A stretch of DNA of 64,000 nt from Bordetella genomosp. 2 (GCF_002261345.1 NZ_NEVT01000006.1:62001-126000), one strand, 5' to 3'; shown: positions 26,853 to 36,097, counted from the stretch's first letter. Translations and numbers: made by a program. The notes: generated by a model not told the origin, from the letters alone.

Positions 26853-26982
26853 GCCCGCGCCTGCCGGTGGGGCCTGGGCGGCCAGTTGGAGTGAGGGCAG
26901 CCCCCGCAGGGGGCCGAGGGCGCCTGGTGGCGCGCCCGAGCCGAGCGACGTGGCCGACCGGGCCCCACCGGCAGGCGCGGGC
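26853..26982. repeat. Large hairpin B: 22-bp perfect arms around the inverted core
   Basis: Arms at 26853-26874 and 26961-26982 are perfect 22-bp complements and unrelated in sequence to those of hairpin A. The loop carries the same core as A in reverse orientation, about 75 aligned positions with three differences. Two of the three form a compensated base pair at the core edge (GGTCA/TGACC in A, GGCCA/TGGCC in B). Confidence 0.85.
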
Positions 26983-27031
26983 GTCTCAAGAGCCCAATAC
27001 CGCGCGAAACTGCCAAGGCAACTGGGAGCTA

Positions 27032-27958
27032 TCAAGCCCCCAACAAACTGGCGCACAAGCGCGGCGAGCGCAGTTTCTGCAGCCACCATTTGAGCGCCTG
27101 CCCGGGCGCCCGGTCGCGCCAGGCGTAGACCAGCTGCTCGGTGATCGGCACCGCGTCGTCCGTGGCGCATTGCACCAGCTCGCCCCGGGTGATGTATGGC
27201 GCGGCCAGCGTCAGCGGCAGATAACCGCAGCCCAGGCCGCGCACCTGCGCGTCGATCTTCGCCTGCATGTCGGGCATGACGATCAGCGGCTGCTCGCTGA
27301 GCAGGCCGCGCGTGCGCGGCGGCAGGTCGCGCGAGGTGTCGGCCACCACGACGGCGCAATAGGCCGCAATGTCGGCGGCCGCCAACGGACGGCGCAGCGC
27401 CGCCAGCGGGTGGTGCGGCGCCACGCAGAATGCGAACTGCATCTGCCCCATGGGCTGCGAATGATAGGCCCCCGAAGGCGCGCCGGCAGCGTCCGCGCCT
27501 ATCACCAGGTCGGCACGGCCGGAAGCCAGCGCGTCCCAGTTGCCGCTGAGCACTTCGGTGGACAGGCGCAGCGTGGTGACGGCCGCCATCTCCCGGAACC
27601 CCTCGACCAGGTCGTACAGCGGCGCCCGCGGCAACACGGCGCTGGCGGCCACGCGCAGCTCCAGCTCCCAGCCGGTTGCCACCCGCTTGACCCGGCCGGC
27701 CAAGGCGTCCAGCGATTGCAGCACCTGGCGGCCGTCATGCAGCAGAGTTTCCCCCGCCGGCGTCAAGCGGGCGCGGTGTCCGCTGCGGTCGAACAGCAGC
27801 ACATCGAGCGCGTCTTCCAGCTTGCGCACCGCATAGGTCACTGCCGACGGCACTTTGTCGAGCTCCCGCGCGGCCTTGGCGAAGCTGCCGTGACGCGCAA
27901 TGGCGTCGACCATGTATAGCAATTCGGGCGTGATGGCTTGCATGGCGCGCACACTCAT
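27032..27958 (-). CDS. LysR-type transcriptional regulator
   Basis: The 308-residue protein has an N-terminal HTH (HGSFAKAARELDKVPSAVTYAVRKLEDAL) and a LysR effector domain. The start is at 27958 or at the Met five codons later (27943). It diverges from a pirin gene across 135 bp and is a plausible regulator of the two pirin genes. The effector is unknown. Confidence 0.85.
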   Translation of the reverse strand: MSVRAMQAITPELLYMVDAIARHGSFAKAARELDKVPSAVTYAVRKLEDALDVLLFDRSGHRARLTPAGETLLHDGRQVLQSLDALAGRVKRVATGWELELRVAASAVLPRAPLYDLVEGFREMAAVTTLRLSTEVLSGNWDALASGRADLVIGADAAGAPSGAYHSQPMGQMQFAFCVAPHHPLAALRRPLAAADIAAYCAVVVADTSRDLPPRTRGLLSEQPLIVMPDMQAKIDAQVRGLGCGYLPLTLAAPYITRGELVQCATDDAVPITEQLVYAWRDRAPGQALKWWLQKLRSPRLCASLLGA

Positions 27959-28093
27959 TCAAATAAATTGAATGATCTCATCAAAACGCTTCAGCCTCAA
28001 TATCGCTGCCCCAGCGCACAATGCCTTCATTGGTGGTGCGCAACACGACACATGCCACCGCAACCACTTCAACTTATTTGCAAGGAGCCCATC

Positions 28094-28792
28094 ATGCTGA
28101 CCCTGCGCCGTAGTCACGAACGCGGCCATGCCAATCACGGCTGGCTCGACACCCACCACACCTTTTCCTTCGCCAATTACTACGATCCGGCGCACATGGG
28201 CTTCGGTCCGCTGCGCGTGATCAACGACGACCGCATCGCCGCCGGCCGCGGCTTCGGCACGCACGGGCACCGCGACATGGAAATCATCACCTACGTGCTG
28301 GAAGGCGCCGTGGCCCACAAGGACAGCATGGGCAGCGGCTCGACCATCGAGCCCGGCAATGTGCAGCGCATGAGCGCGGGCCGCGGGGTGCTGCATTCCG
28401 AGTTCAATCCGCTGGACGACCAGGCCACGCACCTGCTGCAGATCTGGATCGAGCCCGACGTGACCGGCATTGCGCCCGAATACGAGGAGCTCAGCGTGCC
28501 CGAGGCGGAAAAACGCGGGCGCCTGCGCCAGGTGGCCTCGCCGGACGGCGCCGATGGCTCGATGCGCATACACCAGGATGCGCGGGTATATGCCGGGCTG
28601 TTCGACGGCGCGGAGCAGGCCGAACTGCCGCTGGCGGCCGGCCGGCGCGCCTGGGTGCACATGGCGCGCGGCAAGGCCGTGGTCAACGGCCAGGTGCTGG
28701 CCGCCGGCGACGGACTGGCCCTGACCGACGAGGCCGCGGTCACGATCCGCGACGGCGAACAGGCCGAAGTGCTGGTCTTCGACCTGGCGTAA
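28094..28792 (+). CDS. Pirin family protein (YhaK/YhhW-type)
   Basis: The 232-residue bicupin has the pirin N-terminal cupin with metal-ligand histidines in FGTHGHRDMEIITYVLEG and HSEFNP, and the SAGRGVLHSEFN block. E. coli YhhW of this family has quercetin dioxygenase activity in vitro; the role in the cell is uncertain. AAGGAG is spaced 7 bases before the ATG. A second pirin follows 113 bp later. Confidence 0.88.
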   Translation: MLTLRRSHERGHANHGWLDTHHTFSFANYYDPAHMGFGPLRVINDDRIAAGRGFGTHGHRDMEIITYVLEGAVAHKDSMGSGSTIEPGNVQRMSAGRGVLHSEFNPLDDQATHLLQIWIEPDVTGIAPEYEELSVPEAEKRGRLRQVASPDGADGSMRIHQDARVYAGLFDGAEQAELPLAAGRRAWVHMARGKAVVNGQVLAAGDGLALTDEAAVTIRDGEQAEVLVFDLA

Positions 28793-28905
28793 GCGCTATC
28801 TTGGCGTAACCGTGGCCGGCGCCGGGCCTGCGGGCCTGGCGCCGGCGCCGACAACTTCCAGAACATCGGCAGGGCAGGCGCTGCCCCGTCAACCAGGAGC
28901 TCATC

Positions 28906-29790
28906 ATGTCCCTTGTCGAAACTCTCGTCATTCCCCGCACCAGCGACCTGGGCGGCGGCCTGGAGGTGCGCCGCGCGCTGCCGTCGGCCCAGCGCCGCAC
29001 GGTGGGCCCGTTCGTCTTTCTCGACGAAATGGGGCCGGCGCTGTTCGCGCCGGGCGCAGGCGTGGACGTGCGCCCGCACCCGCACATCGGCCTGTCGACG
29101 GTCACCTACCTGTACGAAGGGGCCATGATGCACCGCGACGGGGCCGGCCATGTGCAGGAAATCCGGCCCGGCGAAGTGAACTGGATGACGGCCGGCCGCG
29201 GCATCGTGCATTCCGAACGCACTCCGGACACCCAGCGGCAGGCGGGCCAGCAACTGGCCGGGCTGCAATTGTGGGTGGGGCTGCCGGCCAGTCACGAGGA
29301 AACCGATCCCGGCTTCGTGCACTACGGGCTGGACGCCCAGCCGGTGGTCGAAGGCGAGGGCGTGCGCGCGCAGGTAGTGGCCGGTTCGCTGTTCGGCCAG
29401 ACCTCGGCGGTCCGGGCCTTGTCGCCGCTGTTCTTCGGCGACATCGTCCTGCAGGCGGGGGCCACGGTGGTCGTGCCGCCGGAATACGAAGAGCGCGCCG
29501 CTTACCTGAGTCGTGGCGCGGTGGAGGTGGACGGGCAGGTCTATCAGCCGGGCCAGTTGCTGGTGTTCGCCGCCGGCCGGCCGGTCACCGTCCGGGCGGT
29601 CGAGGCCGCGCGCCTGGCGGTGCTGGGTGGCGAACCGCTGGAAGGCCCGCGCTTCGTGTGGTGGAACTTCGTCTCCAGCCGCAAGGACCGCATCGAGCAG
29701 GCCAAGCAGGACTGGCAGCGCGACCGCTTCGGCCAGGTGGTGCCGGGCGACGAGACGGAATACATCCCGCTGCCGGCGCCGCGCTCCTGA
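28906..29790 (+). CDS. Pirin family protein
   Basis: The 294-residue pirin carries the motifs VRPHPHIGLSTVTYLYEGAMMHRDGAG and MTAGRGIVHSERTP, with His and Glu metal ligands in the first cupin. It is longer than its neighbour and closer to canonical pirin. The C-terminal end (KDRIEQAKQDWQRDRFGQVVPGDE) is typical. The substrate is unknown. AGGAG lies shortly upstream of the ATG at 28906. It converges with the fbpC gene with only 3 bp between stops. Confidence 0.88.
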   Translation: MSLVETLVIPRTSDLGGGLEVRRALPSAQRRTVGPFVFLDEMGPALFAPGAGVDVRPHPHIGLSTVTYLYEGAMMHRDGAGHVQEIRPGEVNWMTAGRGIVHSERTPDTQRQAGQQLAGLQLWVGLPASHEETDPGFVHYGLDAQPVVEGEGVRAQVVAGSLFGQTSAVRALSPLFFGDIVLQAGATVVVPPEYEERAAYLSRGAVEVDGQVYQPGQLLVFAAGRPVTVRAVEAARLAVLGGEPLEGPRFVWWNFVSSRKDRIEQAKQDWQRDRFGQVVPGDETEYIPLPAPRS

Positions 29791-29793
29791 GCC

Positions 29794-30570
29794 TTACATG
29801 CCGCGCGCGTAGGCCTGCTGGCGCTGGGCCACCAGCGCCTCGCGCCGCACGAAGTCGCGCACGAAACCATCGGCCGGATGATGGTGCAGGTTGTAGGGCG
29901 TGTCCCACTGCACGACCCGGCCTTCGCTCATGACGCCGATGCGGTCGGCGATGGCGAACGCCTCGGCCTGGTTGTGCGTCACCAGGATGGCGGTGTGGCC
30001 GGTGGACTTGAGGATGTCGCGCACCTCGAAGGCCAGCCGCTCGCGTGTATCCACGTCCAGGTTCGAGAACGGCTCGTCCAGCAGCAGCAGGTCGGGCGAC
30101 GGCGCCAGTGCGCGGGCCAGTGCCACGCGCTGTTGCTGGCCGCCGGAGATCTCGTGCGGGTAGCTGTCCGCCGAGGCCGACAGGCCCACCATGTCCAGCA
30201 TCTCGCGCACCCGGGCGGCGCGTTCGGCGCGGCCCAGCTTGCGCAGCCCGAAGGCGACGTTCTCGGCCGCCGTCAGGTGCGGGAACAGGGCATAGTCCTG
30301 GAACATCATGCCTACGCGCCGCAGCTCGGGCGCGACCTGCACGGCAGGAGAGGAAATGATGTTGCCGTCGAGCGCGATATGGCCGGCGCGCACCGGCTCG
30401 AAGCCGGCAATGGCGCGCAGGATGGTGGTCTTGCCGCAGCCGGATTCGCCCAGCAGGCAGCCGATATGGCCGGCCGGCAGGGCCAGCGAGAGGTCGCGCA
30501 CCACCGGCCGCAGCCCTTGCGGCGTGTCGTAGGCCAGGTGGATATGGTCGAGTTCAAGCAGGTCGGGCAC
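29794..30570 (-). CDS. fbpC: Ferric iron ABC transporter ATPase
   Basis: The 258-residue ATPase has Walker A GESGCGKT, the Q-loop FQDYALFPHLT, signature SGGQQQRVALARALA and Walker B LLLLDEPFSNLD, with the switch His in VTHNQAEA. It energises uptake of Fe3+ through FbpB. It ends the three-gene operon fbpA-fbpB-fbpC, starting 4 bp after fbpB. In Bordetella an fbpABC system is known to take part in iron uptake. Confidence 0.9.
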   Translation of the reverse strand: MPDLLELDHIHLAYDTPQGLRPVVRDLSLALPAGHIGCLLGESGCGKTTILRAIAGFEPVRAGHIALDGNIISSPAVQVAPELRRVGMMFQDYALFPHLTAAENVAFGLRKLGRAERAARVREMLDMVGLSASADSYPHEISGGQQQRVALARALAPSPDLLLLDEPFSNLDVDTRERLAFEVRDILKSTGHTAILVTHNQAEAFAIADRIGVMSEGRVVQWDTPYNLHHHPADGFVRDFVRREALVAQRQQAYARGM

Positions 30571-30574
30571 GATA

Positions 30575-32245
30575 TCAATGTCCCATTTTCAGATTGGTGC
30601 GGGCCAGCAGGATGACCGGCAGCAGGCCGGCGAGCACGATGGCCAGCGCCGCGACGGCGCCTTCTTCGTAGGTGCCGCGCGCGGCTTCGGCATACAGCCA
30701 GGTGGCCAGGGTCTCGAAGTTCAGGGGCCGCAGCAGCAGGGTGGCGGGCAGTTCCTTCATGGTGTCGACGAACACCAGCAGGGCGCTGGCCGCGAGGGCC
30801 GGGCGCAACAGGGGCAGGTGCACGCGGCGCAGCGTGCCGCCGGCGGTCTCGCCCAGCAGCCGCGAGGCCTGTTCGAGCGACGCCGGAATGCGCGCCAGCC
30901 CGGCCTCGACGCCGCCCACCGAGACGGCCAGGAAGCGCATCGTGTAGGCGCAGACCAGCGCCCCGGACGAACCCATCAGCAGCAGGCCGCTGGTGCCGAA
31001 CACCGAGCCCAGCTGCCGGTCGATCCAGGTGAACGGCATCAGCAGGCCGATGGCCAGCACCGTGCCAGGCACGGCATAGCCCAGGCTGGCGATGCGCGCG
31101 CAGGCGCGGCCCGGATTGAAGCGGGCGCTCTCGCGCAGCGTGCGCCCCGCCCAGGCCACCACCAGGCCGCACCCCAGCGTGACCAGCGTGGCGACGAAGG
31201 CGATGGACAGCGTGTTGGCCAGGCCGTCGAGCAACTGGTCGGATACGCCGCCCACCAGGTGCAGGCGCTTATAGGTTTCGACCACCAGGTACCAGGCCGG
31301 CGCCACGAACCCCAGCAGCACCGGAATCCAGCCCAGCACTACCGCCAGCAGGGCCGCGCCGCCGCGCAGGCGGCGCGGCTGCATGGGGCGCATGCGCTGG
31401 GTGTTGGCATAGCGCTGGCGCTTGCGGCCATGGCGTTCCAGCAGGATCAGCCCGACCACGATGGCCAGCATGGTCAGCGCGATCTGGGCGGCGCTGGCCA
31501 GGTCCGAGCGGGTGATCCAGGTCGTGTACACGGAGACGGTCAGGGTCTGCACCCCGAGGAATTCCGAGGCGCCGATGTCGTTCAGCGTCTCGAGCAGCGC
31601 CAGGCTGGCGCCGACCGCGATGGCCGGCCGCGCCAGCGGCAGCGCCACGCGCACGAATACGCCGACGCGCCCGGCGCCGAGCGTGCGCGCCGCTTCCAGC
31701 AGGCTGGCGGCCTGCGTCATGAACATGACCCGGGTGCTCAGGTAGACGTAGGGATACAGGACGAAGCCCAACACGAAAATGGCGCCGTAGATCGAGCGCA
31801 GGTCGGGCAGGCGGAACTGGCGCGGGCTGTCATAGCCCAGCAATTCGCGTATGGCCGTCTGGATCGGCCCGATGGGGTGCAGCAGGTCCAGGTAGGCGAA
31901 GGCGATGATGTAGGTCGGCACCGCCAGCGGCAGCAGCAGCGCCCAGGTCAGCATCCGGCGGGTGGGGAACTCGTAGGCGGTCACCAGCCAGGCCGCGCCG
32001 GTCCCCAGGCAGGTAACCAGAATGCCGACCCCGGCCAGCAGCATGGCCGTGTTGGCAAGGGCCTGCGGCAGCACGTAGCTGGCCAGGTGGGTCCAGTGCG
32101 ACAGATTGGCGTGCAGGGCTTCCCAGGCCAGCGCGCCCAGGGGCAGCAGGACGGCCAGCGCGATCAGCGCGGCGCCCGTCAGCCAGCCGACGCCGCGTTC
32201 GAGGCCGCGCGGGCGCCATGGGCGGGGCAAGGTGTCAGTAGGCAT
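30575..32245 (-). CDS. fbpB: Ferric iron ABC transporter permease
   Basis: The 556-residue membrane protein is a fusion of two six-helix permease halves, the usual FbpB form. Each half has its cytoplasmic EAA-type loop: EAARTLGAGRVGVFVRVALPLARPA and EQASRLLGETAGGTLRRVHLPLLRPA. It forms the inner-membrane channel for ferric ion delivered by FbpA. A 128-bp gap with a TGTCAG-type hairpin separates it from fbpA. Confidence 0.9.
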   Translation of the reverse strand: MPTDTLPRPWRPRGLERGVGWLTGAALIALAVLLPLGALAWEALHANLSHWTHLASYVLPQALANTAMLLAGVGILVTCLGTGAAWLVTAYEFPTRRMLTWALLLPLAVPTYIIAFAYLDLLHPIGPIQTAIRELLGYDSPRQFRLPDLRSIYGAIFVLGFVLYPYVYLSTRVMFMTQAASLLEAARTLGAGRVGVFVRVALPLARPAIAVGASLALLETLNDIGASEFLGVQTLTVSVYTTWITRSDLASAAQIALTMLAIVVGLILLERHGRKRQRYANTQRMRPMQPRRLRGGAALLAVVLGWIPVLLGFVAPAWYLVVETYKRLHLVGGVSDQLLDGLANTLSIAFVATLVTLGCGLVVAWAGRTLRESARFNPGRACARIASLGYAVPGTVLAIGLLMPFTWIDRQLGSVFGTSGLLLMGSSGALVCAYTMRFLAVSVGGVEAGLARIPASLEQASRLLGETAGGTLRRVHLPLLRPALAASALLVFVDTMKELPATLLLRPLNFETLATWLYAEAARGTYEEGAVAALAIVLAGLLPVILLARTNLKMGH

Positions 32246-32306
32246 GCTTCAACAACGTAGCGTGGGCCATCGCGGACCCACCAGAAAAGCCCGCGCCGAA
32301 AAAGCC

Positions 32307-32336
32307 GATGTCAGGCTCCTCGCGGAGCCTGACATC
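32307..32336. repeat. TGTCAG hairpin repeat, copy 4, between fbpA and fbpB
   Basis: GATGTCAGGCTCC and GGAGCCTGACATC form a perfect 13-bp stem around TCGC. The outer TGTCAG/CTGACA is shared with the copies at 14157, 14217 and 26749 while the inner stem differs by compensated changes. Within the fbp operon it could protect the fbpA message or partly end it, raising FbpA over FbpBC. Confidence 0.75.
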
Positions 32337-32373
32337 CAGGCGCGGCGGCCGCCCTGCGCGGGCGGCATGGCGA

Positions 32374-33414
32374 TCACTGGTCGAAGCCGACCTTGTCGAC
32401 CAGCTCGCTGGCCTGCTTGCGGTACTTGGCGATTTCGGCCACGGGCAGCGCGTCGACCTTCAGTTCGCCGAAGCTGGCCACCACCGGGTCGAGCTGGACA
32501 CCCTTGCGGATCGGGTACTCGTAGTTGGCGCGGGCGTACAGCGCCTGGGCCGGCTCGGACACCAGGAATTCCAGCAGCTTGACGGCGTTTTCCTTGTTGG
32601 GCGCGTGCGCGGCCACCGCGGCGCCGCTGATGTTCACGTGCGTGCCCGAACCGCCGTTCTTGAAGGTGGGGCGCACCACCTTGATGGCGTCGCCCCACTT
32701 GCGGGCGTCGGTGCCGGGCTCGGCGTTCTTCATGTGGCCCACATAGTAGGCGTTGGCAATGCCGATATCGCAGATGCCGCCGAGGATGTCGCGCGCCACG
32801 TCGCGGTCGCCGCCGGCGGCCTTGCGGGCCAGGTTGGCCTTGACGCCGCGCAGCCACTTCTCGGTGGCTTCGGCGCCGTCATGCGCGATCATGGCCGCCA
32901 CCAGGGCGGTGTTGTACGGGTGCTGGCCCGAGCGGATGCAGACCTTGTTCTTCCACTTGGGGTCGGCCAGGTCTTCGTAGTGGAAGCTGTCGAGCTTCAC
33001 TTCGTTGGCCACGTACAGCACCCGGTCGCGCAGCGACAGGCTGTACCATTTGCCGTCGGCCCCGCGCAGGTTGGCGGGAATGACCGAATTCAGCGTCTCG
33101 GACTGGATCGACTGGGTGATGCCGCCGTCGACCAGGTCGATCAGGTTGCCGATGTCGACCGTCATCAGGACGTCGGCCGGCGACTGCGCGCCTTCGGCCT
33201 TGACGCGTTCGAGCAGGCCGTCCTTGATGAAGACGGTGTTGACCTTGATGCCGCTTTCCTTGGTGAAGGCATCCAGCATGGGCTGGATCAGCTTCGGTTC
33301 GCGGGTGGTGTAAAGGCTGACTTCGTCGGCAGCCATGGCCGGGGCGGCCAGGGTGGCGCCGGCCAGCGCCAGCGCGCCCAGCAGCGGGGTCAGGGAAGAG
33401 CGTCGGGTCGACAT
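32374..33414 (-). CDS. fbpA: Periplasmic ferric iron-binding protein
   Basis: The 346-residue protein has a signal peptide (MSTRRSS... to APAMA, ~28 residues) and the FbpA/IdiA fold: SLYTTREPKLIQPMLDAF at the start, and an adjacent Tyr pair in GIANAYYVGHM that typically binds Fe3+. It delivers ferric iron to FbpB/FbpC. The ATG at 33412-33414 is preferred over a start 63 bases earlier, because it gives a proper signal peptide. A Fur box lies ~70 bp upstream. Confidence 0.92.
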   Translation of the reverse strand: MSTRRSSLTPLLGALALAGATLAAPAMAADEVSLYTTREPKLIQPMLDAFTKESGIKVNTVFIKDGLLERVKAEGAQSPADVLMTVDIGNLIDLVDGGITQSIQSETLNSVIPANLRGADGKWYSLSLRDRVLYVANEVKLDSFHYEDLADPKWKNKVCIRSGQHPYNTALVAAMIAHDGAEATEKWLRGVKANLARKAAGGDRDVARDILGGICDIGIANAYYVGHMKNAEPGTDARKWGDAIKVVRPTFKNGGSGTHVNISGAAVAAHAPNKENAVKLLEFLVSEPAQALYARANYEYPIRKGVQLDPVVASFGELKVDALPVAEIAKYRKQASELVDKVGFDQ

Positions 33415-33481
33415 AGGGGCGGGGCTCCAGTGCGTTGCAGCAGGGATGCGCCGGCCCGAACGGGGCTGCGGATGCATCCGT

Positions 33482-33500
33482 TAACGAAAATGATTATCAA
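33482..33500 (-). promoter_or_regulatory. Fur box upstream of fbpA
   Basis: Read on the minus strand this is TTGATAATCATTTTCGT, a good match to the Fur consensus GATAATGATAATCATTATC. It lies about 70-85 bp before fbpA, so iron repression of fbpABC is expected. In the rest of the 312-bp gap (33415-33726) up to fpr I saw no other clear element. Confidence 0.8.
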
Positions 33501-33726
33501 GTGGATGCGACAATACCAGGAAGCCGCAGACCGTTCAACTTACCGTCAGTTGTGGTGACGGACCCCGTGATTTCTATCAAAAGGTTATAAGGGCATTACG
33601 GATTAATGAGAGCGGTTATCAAGCAGTCGCGGTAAAATAGGGAAAACCCTTAAGCCCGCGCCCGCCTTTTGCACGGCGTGGAATCCCACTCGGCGCGCGT
33701 GGTGCGTTGATTCTTTCTCAACGGAC

Positions 33727-34503
33727 ATGGCAGCTTTCAACACCGAGCGCGTACTGAGCGTGCATCACTGGAACGATACGCTTTTTTCCTTCACCACCAC
33801 GCGCGACGCCGCGTTGCGGTTCCACAACGGCCACTTCGTCATGATCGGCCTGGAAGTCGAAGGCAAGCCCCTGATGCGAGCCTACAGCATCGCCAGCGCC
33901 AACTACGAAGAAAACCTGGAATTCCTCAGCATCAAGGTGCAGAACGGCCCGCTCACCTCGCGCCTGCAGCACCTGAAGGAAGGCGACACCATCCTGGTCA
34001 GCCGCAAGCCGGTCGGCACGCTGGTGGTCGACGACCTCAAGCCCGGCAAGCACCTGTTCCTGTTCGGCACCGGCACCGGCCTGGCGCCCTTCATGAGCAT
34101 CATCAAGGACCCGGACGTCTACGAGCGCTTCGAGAAGGTCGTGCTGGTGCATGGCGTGCGCTGGGTCAGCGAACTGGCCTACGCGGATTTCATCGAAAAG
34201 GAACTGCCCAACAACGAGTTCTTCGGCGACGTGGTGCGCGAAAAGCTCGTCTACTACCCCACGGTCACGCGCGAGCCGTTCCGTAACCGGGGCCGTATCA
34301 CGGAGCTCATCGAAAGCGGCAAGCTGTGCCAGGACATCGGCCTGCCGCAAATCAACCCCGAAACCGACCGCGCCATGCTTTGCGGCAGCCCGCACATGCT
34401 GGCCGACATCAGCGCCATGCTCGATGCGCGGGGCTTCCAGGTCTCGCCCGGCGTGGGCGAACCGGGCGACTACGTGGTCGAACGGGCCTTCGTCGAAAAA
34501 TGA
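33727..34503 (+). CDS. fpr: Ferredoxin-NADP+ reductase
   Basis: The 258-residue bacterial-type FAD enzyme moves electrons between NADPH and ferredoxin or flavodoxin. FAD-binding RAYSIASANYEENLEFLSIKV, NADP-binding GTGTGLAPFMSI, CGSPHMLAD and the C-terminal ending VVERAFVEK are typical. The start ATG is at 33727. It faces away from fbpA and may also respond to iron or oxidative stress, but no specific site was recognised. Confidence 0.93.
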   Translation: MAAFNTERVLSVHHWNDTLFSFTTTRDAALRFHNGHFVMIGLEVEGKPLMRAYSIASANYEENLEFLSIKVQNGPLTSRLQHLKEGDTILVSRKPVGTLVVDDLKPGKHLFLFGTGTGLAPFMSIIKDPDVYERFEKVVLVHGVRWVSELAYADFIEKELPNNEFFGDVVREKLVYYPTVTREPFRNRGRITELIESGKLCQDIGLPQINPETDRAMLCGSPHMLADISAMLDARGFQVSPGVGEPGDYVVERAFVEK

Positions 34504-34546
34504 CCCGCCGCCGCCCCGCGGGGCGGCGGTCATGGCGGCGGGCCGC

Positions 34547-35980
34547 TCAGGCTCGCGATTGCCCCATGGCGGCGCCCGTTTGCGGCGCCGTCGTGTTTTC
34601 CTGGTGCGCGCGCTTGCCGATGCCAAGGCGCTGCGCCACGATACCCATGATCACGATCGCGCCGGCCAGGGCCGAGGTGTACGTCACTTCGGTGCGATAG
34701 GTGCCTTCGACGATCATGGTCGCCAGCGCGGCGATGATGCACACGATCACGGCGTACGTCAGCCACGGGAACAGCCACATCTTGAACCGGAGCTCCACGC
34801 CGTCGGCCTGCAGGCGGTAGCGCATGCGCAGTTGCGAGCAGGCGATCACCAGGTAGACGAACAGCGCGATCGTGCCGGTGGCCTGCATCAGCACGTCGTA
34901 GAGGTCCATCTGGGAAGTCGCCATGAGCCAGACCGCGGCGAACGCGAACACACTCGAAACCAGCACCCCGACGTACGGCGCGCCGGTGCGGCGGCCGGTA
35001 GTCTGCATGATGCGGTGCGCATCGCCGCGTCGCGACAGCGAATACAGCATGCGCGAGGCAGTGTAGAGCGCCGAGTTGAAGCAACTGCAGACCGAAGTCA
35101 GCACGACGAAATTGACGATCGCCTGGGCGTGGGGAATGCCCAGCACATTCAGGGCGACGTTATAGCTGCCGTGCGTCGGCTGCGCCAGCGTGGGTTCGTT
35201 GTAGGGCACCAGGCAGACGACGATGAAGATCGAGCCGACGTAGAACAGGCAGATGCGCCAGACCACGGATTTGATGGTCCTGACGATTTCCTGGCTGGGA
35301 TTGGCCGATTCGGCCGCCGCCACCGTGACGATCTCCGCGCCGATGAAGGCGAACATGACGCCCAGCAGCGCGACCACCACCGATTTGGCGCCGTTGGGCA
35401 TGAAGCCTTGCGCGGTGAGCTGCGAGACGCCGCGCGCCTCGCCCCATGGCCACAGGTGCATGATCGCCAGGCTGCCGATCACCAGGAACAACACGATGGC
35501 GCCCACCTTGATCAGGGCGAACCAGAACTCGAACTCGCCGTAGTTGCGCACATTCATGAAGTTGACGGCGACCAGCGATAGCGTGACCAGCAGTGCGTAG
35601 CCCCAGTCGGGGATGAAAGGGAACCAGTCGTGCAGGATCTGGCCGGCCACATAGGCTTCCCAGCCCATGAGCAGCGCCCAGAAGTACCAGTACAGCCAGC
35701 CGATGGTGAAGCCGGCCCAGCGGCCGATCGCGCGGTCGGCATAGGTCGAGAACGAGCCGGTGTCGGGCTGGGCGACGGCCATTTCTCCCAGCATGCGCAT
35801 GACCAGGATGACCAGCAGGCCGCCGCCCGCGTAGGCCAGGATCACCGCCGGCCCGGCCAGGGCGATCTGCTTGCCGGAGCCGACGAACAGGGCGGCCCCG
35901 ATGACCCCGGCGATCGACATCATCGTCAGGTGGCGGGACTTCAGGCCGCCTTTCAGGTTGGTGTGCTGCGTGTTGGCCAA
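34547..35980 (-). CDS. Amino-acid permease (APC family, GabP/AroP-like)
   Basis: The 477-residue, 12-helix transporter has the amino-acid-permease N-terminus LKSRHLTMMSIAGVIGAALFVGSGKQIALAGPAVILAYAGGG and the conserved YWYFWALLMGWEAYVAG region. The pattern resembles the GabP/CycA/AroP group; the substrate could be GABA, an aromatic or another neutral amino acid. It is a single gene, convergent with fpr across a GC-rich palindrome. Confidence 0.85.
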   Translation of the reverse strand: MANTQHTNLKGGLKSRHLTMMSIAGVIGAALFVGSGKQIALAGPAVILAYAGGGLLVILVMRMLGEMAVAQPDTGSFSTYADRAIGRWAGFTIGWLYWYFWALLMGWEAYVAGQILHDWFPFIPDWGYALLVTLSLVAVNFMNVRNYGEFEFWFALIKVGAIVLFLVIGSLAIMHLWPWGEARGVSQLTAQGFMPNGAKSVVVALLGVMFAFIGAEIVTVAAAESANPSQEIVRTIKSVVWRICLFYVGSIFIVVCLVPYNEPTLAQPTHGSYNVALNVLGIPHAQAIVNFVVLTSVCSCFNSALYTASRMLYSLSRRGDAHRIMQTTGRRTGAPYVGVLVSSVFAFAAVWLMATSQMDLYDVLMQATGTIALFVYLVIACSQLRMRYRLQADGVELRFKMWLFPWLTYAVIVCIIAALATMIVEGTYRTEVTYTSALAGAIVIMGIVAQRLGIGKRAHQENTTAPQTGAAMGQSRA

Positions 35981-36015
35981 CTATCTCCTCCTTCCGCCGT
36001 ATCCGGCAATGAACG

Positions 36016-36040
36016 AAAAAGCGCCCCTCGTCGGGGGCGC
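36016..36040 (-). terminator. Intrinsic terminator of the AtuA-like/TctC-type operon
   Basis: Minus-strand reading gives GCGCCCC, a 6-base loop, GGGGCGC and TTTTT, ending the leftward operon at 36098-38869. A second GC hairpin (36054-36073) precedes it. Confidence 0.75.
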
Positions 36041-36097
36041 GCTATATAACCAGCCCGCGCCGGCAGGCGCGGGGAGCGGTCCCGGCCGCCCTGGCTG

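Larger units (their letters stand above)
26468..27031. other. 564-bp gene-free region with three large hairpins
   Basis: This gap between convergent genes holds two very large hairpins sharing an inverted ~70-bp core and one long-loop TGTCAG repeat, listed separately. Open frames through it have unusual Pro/Gly/Leu-rich translations (GAPPGALGPLRGLPSLQL) and no ribosome sites, so I do not call genes. The GC content is very high. Confidence 0.75.

Noticed and set aside
26468-27031. Open frames with GAPPGALGPLRGLPSLQL-type translations
   Set aside because: The same peptide appears in different frames because of the repeated hairpin core. There are no ribosome sites, so it is a repeat artefact.
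34508-34529. 22-bp perfect GC palindrome between fpr and the permease, as a terminator
   Set aside because: It has no T-tract on either strand and no loop. It may still slow polymerase, but I do not call it a terminator.
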